A DNA stretch of 9,486 bases from Spirochaetaceae bacterium (GTDB lineage Bacteria > Spirochaetota > Spirochaetia > Treponematales > Breznakiellaceae): positions 1-9,486 of the forward strand of contig JAITGJ010000242.1 of NCBI GenBank assembly GCA_031280705.1. Reading direction: 5' to 3'. The stretch's first letter is position 1, and each line of letters starts with the position of its first letter. Below, piece after piece: positions 1 to 5,552 of this stretch. The position numbers and the translations under genes are program-made. A model generated the notes under the pieces. That model was given only the letters and a program-made list of their open reading frames with translations, searched no databases and had not been told where the DNA came from.

Positions 1-53
1 AAAACGGGGAAAAATCGTCTGTTTTTTTTAATTAAGGAACATAACGGATCACC

Positions 54-67
54 GGGGGGGGGGGGGG
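54..67. repeat. Homopolymeric G14 tract (possible contingency repeat)
   Basis: Fourteen consecutive G residues on the plus strand, followed two bases later by a TATACA -10-like hexamer (70-75). Runs of this length slip readily in replication. In Treponema pallidum, poly-G tracts of similar length upstream of some genes vary in length and alter expression. Here no downstream gene can be identified, so a role in phase variation is only inferred. A run this long may also be miscounted in an assembly. Confidence 0.85.
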
Positions 68-197
68 ACTATACACACCGTAACGGCGGGGCCGGCCCGC
101 CGCTGTGCCAGCCGGTAAAGACTTTTCCATACGATTAAGTATTGTTCATAAATTTTCCGCTTACAAGAGAAAACCTGAAAAAACTTCACCTTTTTTT

Positions 198-232
198 GCC
201 GTGCCCAAACTGCGCAGCGGTTTGGGCACGGC
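198..232. repeat. Perfect 13-bp hairpin
   Basis: The arms GCCGTGCCCAAAC (198-210) and its exact complement (220-232) flank a 9-nt loop. A run of seven T precedes it on the plus strand, so a minus-strand transcript would have A residues, not U, after the stem; it is therefore not a standard intrinsic terminator in either direction. The GCCCAAAC/GTTTGGGC part of the stem recurs in the hairpin at 9276-9309. Confidence 0.75.
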
Positions 233-253
233 GGGGCCGCCGCCCGTCCTGTC

Positions 254-388
254 TTAGCGCCTGTTCAAAATCTGGAATTTTGGCGTTGCAAACGCCAAAA
301 TTCTACCTTGCAGGCTCCAAAAGAGCCCGAAAATCGGGATTTTTGCGGTCTATTAACCGCAAAAATCCCCAATTTGAACAGGCTCTTA
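254..388. repeat. Cloverleaf-like palindromic element with inverted-repeat ends
   Basis: The ends are inverted repeats: GCCTGTTCAAA (259-269) pairs perfectly with 373-383, extending to about 15 of 18 positions over 254-271 and 371-388. Inside are a perfect 13-bp hairpin (278-290 with 294-306 approximately, GAATTTTGGCGTT arm), a central 5-bp hairpin (GGCTC 313-317 / GAGCC 323-327) that competes with CCCGA/TCGGG (326-338), and a perfect 14-bp hairpin (GGGATTTTTGCGGT arm about 336-349, loop CTATTA, partner 356-369). Folded as RNA or extruded DNA this gives a closed multi-arm structure. It encodes no protein. It looks like a small non-autonomous mobile repeat (MITE-like) or a dispersed palindromic repeat; a target duplication was not identified. 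Its right edge contains the stop codon of the DeoR-type gene. Confidence 0.7.
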
Positions 389-1261
389 CGGCTCCGGACG
401 GGGTTCCGGCCCGAGCGCGCCGGGTTCACCGGAAAACCCGGCCGGGGCGGACGCGCCGCCGCCCGTCAGCGCGAGGAGCCGTTCCCTGAGAGCCGCGCTT
501 GATGAATCGGAAAAAGGTACTTTTTCGATTTTTGTATCGTGCGTGCGGAGCGCCTCTTCCCGGTCTGTGCCGAGGCGGTCATCGGTGATGAGCCGCGCGG
601 TCTGGGCAAGCGCAATGGTTTTTTCCGCTCCCTTGCGGTTAAACTTTTCTGACTCGGTAAGTACGATGATCTCCCCTGCCTGCTCCGCAAGATCGCGCAC
701 GGTTTGCGCCCGCAGGTGATCCCGCCCGGTGAACCCGTATTTTTCGTTGAAGCCGTTGGCGCCTACAAAAAATTTTTCCGGCAAAAAAACTTCCGCCGCA
801 CGGCTCGTTATGGGGCCCGCGGTAATCTGCGGGCCGGGCAGGTATTCGCCGCCCAAAAGTACGATCCTGATATCCTTTGCCTGGCGGATGTGGCCCGCGA
901 TGTAGGCGGAATTGGTAACAATGGTAATATCCTTTTTTGAGTACGCGAGCTGTTCGGCCAGAAGGGTACAGCAGGAGCCGGACTCGACCATCACCGTTTC
1001 GCCGTCTTCCACCAGGTCCGCCGCTGAACGGGCAATACGCCGCTTGACATCGTATTGGATAGCCATACGCCGGCAAGCGTCGTCCCCGGGGCCAAACACG
1101 GCGTAGCCATGTTCGCGCCGAAGCAGTCCCAATTCCTCAAGCAAATCAAGGTCTTTACGGACCGTTACCTGGGATACCTCAAGTATTTCGGATAATGCCG
1201 TAACCTCGATTTTGTGGGAAATTGCCAATACATCCAGAATCTTGTTATGCCGATCAATCAT
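386..1261 (-). CDS. DeoR/GlpR-family transcriptional regulator
   Basis: A 291-residue sugar-metabolism type repressor. Residues about 5-55 form the DeoR winged helix-turn-helix (EVTALSEILEVSQVTVRKDL, residues 19-38). Residues 70-250 form the DeoRC phosphosugar-binding domain: the ligand loop VESGSCCT (92-99), LLGGEY (135-140), FFVGANGF (164-171) and the GFTG segment (176-179). Family members usually repress carbohydrate or nucleoside genes and release DNA when a phosphorylated sugar binds; the ligand here is unknown. I chose the second ATG because GAGG lies 7 nt before it; an ATG 15 nt upstream would give 296 residues. The protein extends about 25 residues beyond the usual family end with a Gly/Pro/Ala/Glu-rich tail, and its TAA stop lies in the outer repeat of the palindromic element. 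The purine permease upstream has its own terminator, so they are separate units. Repeated sites in the upstream region suggest self-regulation. Confidence 0.92.
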   Translation of the reverse strand: MIDRHNKILDVLAISHKIEVTALSEILEVSQVTVRKDLDLLEELGLLRREHGYAVFGPGDDACRRMAIQYDVKRRIARSAADLVEDGETVMVESGSCCTLLAEQLAYSKKDITIVTNSAYIAGHIRQAKDIRIVLLGGEYLPGPQITAGPITSRAAEVFLPEKFFVGANGFNEKYGFTGRDHLRAQTVRDLAEQAGEIIVLTESEKFNRKGAEKTIALAQTARLITDDRLGTDREEALRTHDTKIEKVPFSDSSSAALRERLLALTGGGASAPAGFSGEPGALGPEPRPEP

Positions 1262-1327
1262 TTTTTTACCTCGCATTCGTGGTTTTTCCGCGCGCGCCGC
1301 TCCGGGCTAACCGCCCGGCATATCTAT

Positions 1328-1355
1328 AAAGTACTAACTTTATTAAAATAGTCAA
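1328..1355 (-). promoter_or_regulatory. Candidate promoter for the DeoR-type gene
   Basis: On the minus strand TTGACT (complement of 1350-1355, 5 of 6 to the -35 consensus) is 16 nt before TACTTT (complement of 1328-1333, only 3 of 6). A second candidate is a perfect TATAAT at 1418-1423 without a clear -35. The two cannot be ranked from sequence alone. Either would leave a long leader before the start at 1261. Confidence 0.35.
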
Positions 1356-1363
1356 GTATTTTC

Positions 1364-1438
1364 ATGCGAAATAAGGCATTTTTTTGATTCAAAACGCTTG
1401 ATTCTACCTTATTTTCAATTATATGCAAAATAAAGCAT
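1364..1438. promoter_or_regulatory. Repeated operator-like sites
   Basis: Two 16-bp sites in direct orientation, ATGCGAAATAAGGCAT (1364-1379) and ATGCAAAATAAAGCAT (1423-1438), agree at 14 of 16 positions and each begin ATGC and end GCAT. A weaker copy on the opposite strand spans about 1404-1419 (11 of 16). The 1423-1438 copy touches the TATAAT at 1418-1423 of the minus-strand promoter candidate. Position and half-palindromic form suggest binding of a repressor, probably the adjacent DeoR-type protein; this is inference. Confidence 0.5.
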
Positions 1439-1534
1439 AATTTATCACAATATGACGATGATATTGAATATATCGATCAGCCGGATATCCGCGCGGCTTA
1501 AAACGGCGCGCGCTTTTGTCTTCCTGCCGCGCGT

Positions 1535-1570
1535 AAAAAAAGGCCGTCCCGTGTATGGGGACGGCCTTTT
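1535..1570 (-). terminator. Intrinsic terminator of the permease gene
   Basis: A perfect 9-bp stem, GGCCGTCCC (1542-1550) with GGGACGGCC (1558-1566), has a 7-nt loop. On the minus strand seven T residues follow it, and on the plus strand four do, so it may work both ways. It lies about 65 nt after the permease stop codon and separates that gene from the DeoR-type regulator. Confidence 0.9.
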
Positions 1571-1633
1571 GGCGAACCATCTTTTGGCGCGTTATGCGCG
1601 TTCTCCCGCCGGGACGGGGGAGGCCGCTTCTGT

Positions 1634-2935
1634 TTACGCTTTTAGCCAGATAATTTTGACCAGGAACAGGGCCGTCAGAAACCAGGCGACGGGGGAAATT
1701 GCTTTGGCCTTTCCCCGGAGCGTCATCACCAGCGCCCAGGTTACAAAGCCCCAGGCAAGGCCCGTGGAAATACTGTAGCTCATGGGAATAAGGAGCATGG
1801 TTACGAAAAACGGCGCGCCCACTTCCACCGGCGCGAGGTCCGTCCCCGTGATGGTTCCCAGCATGAGGTACCCGACAAAGATAAGCGCGGGGGCCGTGGC
1901 CGCGCCGGGGATGACGGCAAACAGCGGCGCAAGCACCAGGGCGAGGAGGAACAGGATCCCCGTAACGAGGGAGGCCAGCCCGGTGCGCCCGCCCACGGCG
2001 ATGCCGGTGGAAGACTCAATATAAGAAGTTACCGTGGTCGCCCCGATAAGCGACCCGGCGGCGGTGCCAATCGCGTCGGCGAGGAGCGCCCCGCGCAGGT
2101 TAAGAATATTCCCGTTTTTGTCGAGCAGTTTGCTTTGCAGGGCAACGGCGGAAAAGCAGGATACCGTATCGAACAGGTCCACAAAAAGCAGGGAAGAAAA
2201 CACCACCGCGAAATCCAGGGGGGATACGGCCTTGAGCCCCCGGATAATGTCGAGCGGCGTATACGGCGCGGGGGGAAGCCCGACAATCGAAAACCCCGAA
2301 ATGTCCGTTACTCCAAGCGGGATGCCGATAATCGTGGCCGCAATAACGGCGATAAATACCGAGCCGGGAACGCGAAGCACGTACAGCGCCAGCAGAATCG
2401 CGAAGCCGAGCACCGTTACCAGGGGAGCGCCGGAAGTTACCGGATTAATCGCGATGGGCGTTCCGCCGCCCACGGCGAGGATGCCGCCGTTCTGGAGGCC
2501 GATGACGGCGATAAACAGACCGATCCCCGCGGCCACGGCCCGGCGAAGCTCTTCCGGAATGGCGTTGATAATTTTTTCCCGCGCCCCCGAAAGGGAAAGG
2601 ACGATAAAGAGCGCCCCCTCCACAAACACCGCCGCGAGCGCCGTTTGCCAGTTGAACCCCATCACGCCGCAGACCGTGTAGGCAACATACGCGTTAAGAC
2701 CGAGTCCGCACGCCAGGGCGACGGGCAGCCGCCCTACAACGGCCATCACGATGGTGGCCACGCCCGCGGAAATGGCGGTTGAGGTAAACGTCCGCCCGTA
2801 ATCCATTCCGGCGGCGGTCATAATCCCTGGATGCACCGCCAGGATGTAAACCATTGAGGCAAAGGTTACGAATCCCGCCACAATTTCGCGGGGAATGGTT
2901 GATCCCCGCCCGCTAATCGAAAAAAACCGGTCCAT
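1634..2935 (-). CDS. NCS2-family purine permease (AzgA/PbuG type)
   Basis: A 433-residue polytopic inner-membrane protein that should import purine bases (guanine, hypoxanthine or adenine) with a proton. Length and motifs match the AzgA/PbuG branch of NCS2: an N-terminal IPREIVAGFVTFASMVYI (14-31), ALACGLGLNAYVAYTV (73-88), FNWQTALAAVFVEGALF (94-110), REKIINAIPEELRRAVAAGI (119-138), the acidic segment VDLFDTVS (252-259), and TSYIESSTGIAVGGRTGLAS (303-322). The remainder is a series of hydrophobic segments of the number expected for about 13-14 spans. The start at 2935 fits the family N terminus and has GAGGGAG about 9 nt upstream. An open frame continues to 3241 but that extension is basic, low in hydrophobic segments and unlike the family. 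The exact base specificity cannot be read from sequence. A terminator follows the gene and a promoter precedes it. Confidence 0.95.
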   Translation of the reverse strand: MDRFFSISGRGSTIPREIVAGFVTFASMVYILAVHPGIMTAAGMDYGRTFTSTAISAGVATIVMAVVGRLPVALACGLGLNAYVAYTVCGVMGFNWQTALAAVFVEGALFIVLSLSGAREKIINAIPEELRRAVAAGIGLFIAVIGLQNGGILAVGGGTPIAINPVTSGAPLVTVLGFAILLALYVLRVPGSVFIAVIAATIIGIPLGVTDISGFSIVGLPPAPYTPLDIIRGLKAVSPLDFAVVFSSLLFVDLFDTVSCFSAVALQSKLLDKNGNILNLRGALLADAIGTAAGSLIGATTVTSYIESSTGIAVGGRTGLASLVTGILFLLALVLAPLFAVIPGAATAPALIFVGYLMLGTITGTDLAPVEVGAPFFVTMLLIPMSYSISTGLAWGFVTWALVMTLRGKAKAISPVAWFLTALFLVKIIWLKA

Positions 2936-3014
2936 ATCACCACGCTCCCTCAACTCAAAAATACGCTTCCAATGCAGACGAAAAATGACCGTAATGTCCG
3001 CGGGTCCGCGCCGC

Positions 3015-3044
3015 ATAATAGCCCAAACAGGGGCGTAGTGTCGA
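3015..3044 (-). promoter_or_regulatory. Candidate sigma-70 promoter of the permease
   Basis: On the minus strand TCGACA (3039-3044, 5 of 6) is 18 nt before TATTAT (3015-3020, 5 of 6). Transcription would start near 3008, giving a leader of about 70 nt before the ATG. That is too short for a purine riboswitch plus expression platform, and I saw no purine-riboswitch core. Confidence 0.5.
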
Positions 3045-3160
3045 GCTTCCCCGGACGGTACTTTCAGCGTCGGCGCATCCGTGCGGCATGGGCGTGGAGC
3101 GTTGCCCCGCACTGGTACGGGAAAACCTGAGATTATATCCTTCCGCCGCCTTTTTGGGCG

Positions 3161-3186
3161 TAAAAAAACCGCCCGGCGTTTTTTAC
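3161..3186. terminator. Terminator-like A/T-flanked hairpin
   Basis: GTAAAAAA and TTTTTTAC arms flank a short, bulged GC-rich centre, so a U-rich tail would follow the hairpin in both directions. The GC part is short and imperfect, so strength is doubtful. It lies just beyond the end of a minus-strand open frame (stop 3195-3197). Confidence 0.35.
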
Positions 3187-3600
3187 CGGCCGGATTACAG
3201 CGCGTCATCCTCATGGCGCCGGGATGCCCGGTTTTCGCCATCCTGACCGTCCGCTTCCAGAACCAGGGCGGCCGCCCCGCCTATCAGACGCGGCTGCCCG
3301 GCCCCGTTCCGGCCGCTATCCGCATCGCCCGCCGGACGCGCTCCGCCGCGTGCGCGCGTACTCGTCCCCCGGCCCCAGAACAATCCAAACGATAGAGCTA
3401 TCCTGAATGAAAAACAACACATAAGCGCTTCTCCCCCTGGCCCCAAAACCAGCGTTTTTTATGAACCTCGCATCGCCGGTCAGGCTGGATGTACGCAAAG
3501 CCGATAGAGGTTGATTCATAATAGCCTATATTGTCGAGATATATTTATAGATTTCTTACATTTTATAAAGACTCCCACACATTTTTATAGTATAATACAG
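3187..3600. other. Intergenic region, possible decayed minus-strand ORF
   Basis: No gene can be supported with confidence. On the minus strand an open frame starts at ATG 3519 and stops at 3316 (67 residues, with a hydrophobic stretch AYVLFFIQDSSIVWIVLG). A second, overlapping frame is open to 3195 and ends just before the terminator-like hairpin at 3161-3186. Together they could be one short gene split by a frameshift, but neither part resembles a family I know and the ribosome binding site is weak (AGG 5 nt before ATG). Bases 3520-3600 are strongly AT-rich and hold a perfect TATAAT on the plus strand (3591-3596) without a good -35. Confidence 0.35.
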
Positions 3601-3636
3601 TTACCCTGAAAACAGACCAATATGCAACATAAATAT

Positions 3637-3664
3637 ATCGATTCGTTCGCGAAAACGTTTCGAT
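3637..3664. promoter_or_regulatory. Palindromic operator, LacI-type core
   Basis: A 28-bp imperfect palindrome (about 10 of 14 positions per half) runs from ATCGA to TCGAT. Within it CGAAAACGTTTCG (3650-3662) has perfect CGAAA/TTTCG arms around the centre ACG, which resembles LacI-family operators. It ends 9 nt before the TTGACA at 3674, a position suited to control of that promoter. No regulator gene for it lies in the window. Confidence 0.45.
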
Positions 3665-3673
3665 AGAATTACC

Positions 3674-3702
3674 TTGACAAATCTTACGCCGTATAGTAAA
3701 TT
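3674..3702 (+). promoter_or_regulatory. Candidate promoter with consensus -35
   Basis: A perfect TTGACA (3674-3679) stands 17 nt before TAAATT (3697-3702, 4 of 6). Transcription would start near 3709 and meet the perfect terminator at 3791-3819 after only about 110 nt. Confidence 0.5.
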
Positions 3703-3748
3703 TAGTCTACAGTTTACCCGGAAAATGGGCTGGTATGTTAACAAGGCC

Positions 3749-3790
3749 CCGCCGCAAGGCGGTGTGTCACAAAATGACGCCGCAAGGCGG
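3749..3790 (+). repeat. Tandem GCAA-tetraloop hairpins
   Basis: The 13-mer CGCCGCAAGGCGG occurs at 3750-3762 and 3778-3790. Each copy folds into a stem (CCGCC/GGCGG or CGCC/GGCG) capped by GCAA, a GNRA tetraloop. Between them GTCA/TGAC can form a further short stem. The 12-base core recurs, reversed, at 9322-9333. Confidence 0.65.
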
Positions 3791-3819
3791 AAAAAAGGAG
3801 GGTGCGCCCTCCTTTTTTT
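3791..3819 (+). terminator. Perfect bidirectional intrinsic terminator
   Basis: GGAGGG (3797-3802) pairs with CCCTCC (3807-3812) around the loop TGCG, extended by six A before and seven T after. The stem is perfect and the flanking A and T runs let it act in either direction. It sits about 77 nt upstream of the PPIase fusion start, so it ends whatever is transcribed from the 3674 promoter. Confidence 0.9.
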
Positions 3820-3861
3820 ATGCCCGGCGCCGCAGCGGCCACAGGCGTCCTGGCCCGCCGG

Positions 3862-3890
3862 TTGCGCGAATGACGCCGCCGTGGTACGAT
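3862..3890 (+). promoter_or_regulatory. Candidate extended -10 promoter of the PPIase gene
   Basis: TGG directly before TACGAT (3885-3890, 4 of 6) makes an extended -10 element; TTGCGC (3862-3867, 3 of 6) lies 17 nt upstream. Only 5 nt separate the hexamer from the ATG, so the mRNA could begin at or next to the start codon. No Shine-Dalgarno sequence is present. Confidence 0.4.
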
Positions 3891-3895
3891 GGCTC

Positions 3896-4921
3896 ATGCG
3901 TATCAACAGACTTGGCTGGGGCGGCGCGCTGCTTGCCCTGATGACCGGCGCCGCGACGGCGGCCCCCGGCGATGCCGCGCTTGGCAACGGCCTTTTTGCG
4001 CGGATCACCACCAATCGCGGCGATATTGTGGTTCGCCTTGAATACCAGAAAACGCCCCTTACGGTGTGTAACTTTGTCGCCCTCGCGGAAGGCAAGATGA
4101 CCAATACCCAGGGGCGGCGTTTTTACGACGGCCTTACCTTTCACCGGGTTGTCCCCAATTTTATGAGTCAGGGCGGCGACCCTCAGGGAAACGGTACCGG
4201 CGGGCCGGGTTACCGCTTCCCCGACGAATTTGACCCCAGCCTCAGGCATAACGGGCCGGGCGTGCTTTCCATGGCCAACGCGGGGCCGGGCACCAATGGC
4301 AGCCAGTTCTTCATTACCCATGTGGCAACCCCTCATCTTGATGATCTTCACTCGGTTTTTGGGCGGGTTGTGCAGGGCCAGGAAGTGGTGAACGCGATCC
4401 GGCAGGGCGACCGGATTGAGCGGGTCGTCATTGTCCGTAACGGACCTGAGGCGAATGCCTTCCGCGCCGATCAGGCGGCCTTTGACGCCCTGCTCCGGCA
4501 AGCGGGAAGCGCGGCGGCAAGCCGTCTCCAGGCCCAGCGTGACGGGGATATCGCCCGGATCAACGCGAAGTATCCGGGGCTTGTGGAGTCTCCTTCCGGG
4601 CTTCGTTACAACATTACCCGCCAGGGTTCCGGCAATAAACCCGCGCAGGGGCAGAATGTGGAGGTCAATTACCGGGGCATGTTTGTTTCGGGCCAGGTTT
4701 TTGACAGTTCCGATTCCCACGGCGGGCCCCTCCGGTTTCGCGCCGGCGGGCGGCAGGTTATCGCGGGCTGGGACGAGACGGTGCTGGACATGCGCCCCGG
4801 CGAAAAGCGGCTCGTGGTTATTCCGCCGGAGCTTGCCTATGGCGAGCGCGGTGCGGGCAATACCATCCCGCCCAACTCGTTTCTTGTATTTGAGATGGAA
4901 CTGGTTCGCGTTATTAATTGA
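3896..4921 (+). CDS. Secreted cyclophilin-FKBP fusion peptidyl-prolyl isomerase
   Basis: A 341-residue protein with two unrelated peptidyl-prolyl cis-trans isomerase domains. Residues 1-23 look like a signal peptide (MRINRLGWGG, then a hydrophobic ALLALMTGAATA), so it probably acts in the periplasm or at the envelope. Residues 34-181 are a cyclophilin: FHRVVPNFMSQGGDP (82-96, with the catalytic Arg84 and Phe89, Met90, Gln92), SMANAGPGTNGSQFFIT (125-141) and HLDDLHSVFGRV (147-158). The Trp that marks cyclosporin-sensitive eukaryotic forms is replaced by His147. A helical linker of about 60 residues follows. Residues 249-341 are an FKBP: VEVNYRG (256-261), FDSS (269-272), QVIAGWDE (287-294), AYGERGAG (314-321) and the closing FLVFEMELV (329-337). 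Dual immunophilins of this order are known in a few bacteria including treponemes. The frame is open upstream to 3674, but the ATG at 3896 directly begins the signal peptide. It is convergent with recR (34 nt apart); no clear terminator lies between. Confidence 0.93.
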   Translation: MRINRLGWGGALLALMTGAATAAPGDAALGNGLFARITTNRGDIVVRLEYQKTPLTVCNFVALAEGKMTNTQGRRFYDGLTFHRVVPNFMSQGGDPQGNGTGGPGYRFPDEFDPSLRHNGPGVLSMANAGPGTNGSQFFITHVATPHLDDLHSVFGRVVQGQEVVNAIRQGDRIERVVIVRNGPEANAFRADQAAFDALLRQAGSAAASRLQAQRDGDIARINAKYPGLVESPSGLRYNITRQGSGNKPAQGQNVEVNYRGMFVSGQVFDSSDSHGGPLRFRAGGRQVIAGWDETVLDMRPGEKRLVVIPPELAYGERGAGNTIPPNSFLVFEMELVRVIN

Positions 4922-4955
4922 GGCGGGGGCTTTTTCCCGTTTGCCGCGCGGCGCG

Positions 4956-5552
4956 CTACAGGGAGACCCGGCCCCGGAGACTGCGGGAAAGAGTCAGGCG
5001 GTCGGAGTATTCGAGGTCGCCCCCGGCGGGAATCCCCGTGGCGAGGCGGCTTACGCCGACGCCGAGTTCTTTGAGGGGTTTTTGCAGATACAGGGACGTG
5101 GAATCGCCTTCCATCGTGGGGTTAAGGGCGAGTATCACTTCCGCGACGCCCCCCGCGCGGATGCGTGAAAGGAGTTTCCCGATGCTGAGATCGCCGGGAT
5201 ACACCCCTTCAAGCGGCGCGATCAACCCGCCCAAAACATGAAACAGTCCCCGGAATTCCCGTGATTCTTCTATTACCCGGACATCCTGGGGCCGCTCAAC
5301 AACGCAGATGATGGAGGCGTCCCGGCCCGTGTCGGCGCAGATGGGGCAGGGGTCTTCTTCGGTAAAGTTGCCGCATACGGAGCAGCGGCGAATCGCCGTA
5401 TGCAGGTTTGAAAGCTCACCGGCAAGCGACGCGGCGAACGTCCGGTCTTTTTCCAGAATATGATACGCCATGCGCGCGGCGCTTTTTTTGCCGATGCCCG
5501 GCAGACGGGCAAGCAGGGCCGTAAGGCGGTCTATGGCGTTAAGGCCGCTCAT
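4956..5552 (-). CDS. recR: Recombination mediator protein RecR
   Basis: A 198-residue protein, the usual RecR length. With RecF and RecO it loads RecA onto SSB-coated single-stranded DNA at gaps. It shows the N-terminal helix-hairpin-helix (LPGIGKKSAARM, 17-28), a four-cysteine zinc finger (CSVC 57-60 and CPIC 69-72), a Toprim domain opening at IICVVERPQD (81-90), the conserved LNPTMEGDSTSLYL (143-156) and the C-terminal GIPAGGDLEYSDRLTL (173-188; the family more often has GIPVGGDLEYAD). Its ATG overlaps the ybaB stop as ATGA and has no Shine-Dalgarno sequence of its own, so translation is probably coupled. It is the last gene of the dnaX-ybaB-recR unit, an order common in bacteria. Confidence 0.97.
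   Translation of the reverse strand: MSGLNAIDRLTALLARLPGIGKKSAARMAYHILEKDRTFAASLAGELSNLHTAIRRCSVCGNFTEEDPCPICADTGRDASIICVVERPQDVRVIEESREFRGLFHVLGGLIAPLEGVYPGDLSIGKLLSRIRAGGVAEVILALNPTMEGDSTSLYLQKPLKELGVGVSRLATGIPAGGDLEYSDRLTLSRSLRGRVSL

Larger units (their letters stand above)
1..253. other. Intergenic region without a convincing gene
   Basis: No reading frame here has a plausible start, ribosome binding site and protein-like composition. Visible structure: T-rich stretch at 22-29, the G14 run at 54-67, a perfect 7-bp GC hairpin (84-90 with 96-102, loop GCCGG), an AT-rich stretch at 120-180, and a 13-bp hairpin at 198-232. The region lies downstream of the minus-strand repressor gene, so its transcript could run into it, and a gene beyond the left edge may use part of it as a promoter. 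Confidence 0.6.
3709..3819 (+). ncRNA. Candidate small RNA or attenuated leader
   Basis: A promoter at 3674-3702, two GCAA-loop hairpins (3749-3762 and 3778-3789) and a strong terminator (3791-3819) together define a possible short transcript of roughly 110 nt. It matches no RNA family or riboswitch I recognise. It contains an ATG (3725) whose frame runs through the terminator in phase with the downstream PPIase gene, probably by chance. It could instead be a transcription attenuator for that gene. The 5' end is an estimate from the -10 position. Confidence 0.3.

Noticed and set aside
2034..2782. Two 215-codon plus-strand frames across the permease gene
   Set aside because: They are shadows of the permease coding strand with no recognisable domain.
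2936..3010. Purine riboswitch before the purine permease
   Set aside because: The predicted leader is about 70 nt and lacks the conserved purine-riboswitch core and an expression platform.
2936..3241. N-terminal extension of the permease frame to 3241
   Set aside because: The extension is basic and unlike NCS2 N termini; the ATG at 2935 has a GAGGGAG site and begins at the family start. A promoter candidate lies within the extension.
3622..3666. 14-codon leader peptide after the TATAAT at 3591
   Set aside because: An ATG frame of 14 codons exists, but it has no ribosome binding site, overlaps the operator palindrome, and shows no run of regulatory codons.
3674..3895. Upstream extension of the PPIase frame from 3674 or 3725
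   Set aside because: It would run through a perfect intrinsic terminator and place about 60 or more residues before a clear signal peptide.
3818..4720. 300-codon open frame on the minus strand across the PPIase gene
   Set aside because: It is antisense to a gene with full domain motifs; long antisense frames are expected in GC-rich genes.
4922..4955. Terminator between the convergent PPIase and recR genes
   Set aside because: Only a 4-bp CGGG/CCCG stem and a short GC palindrome are present, with no T run after either.
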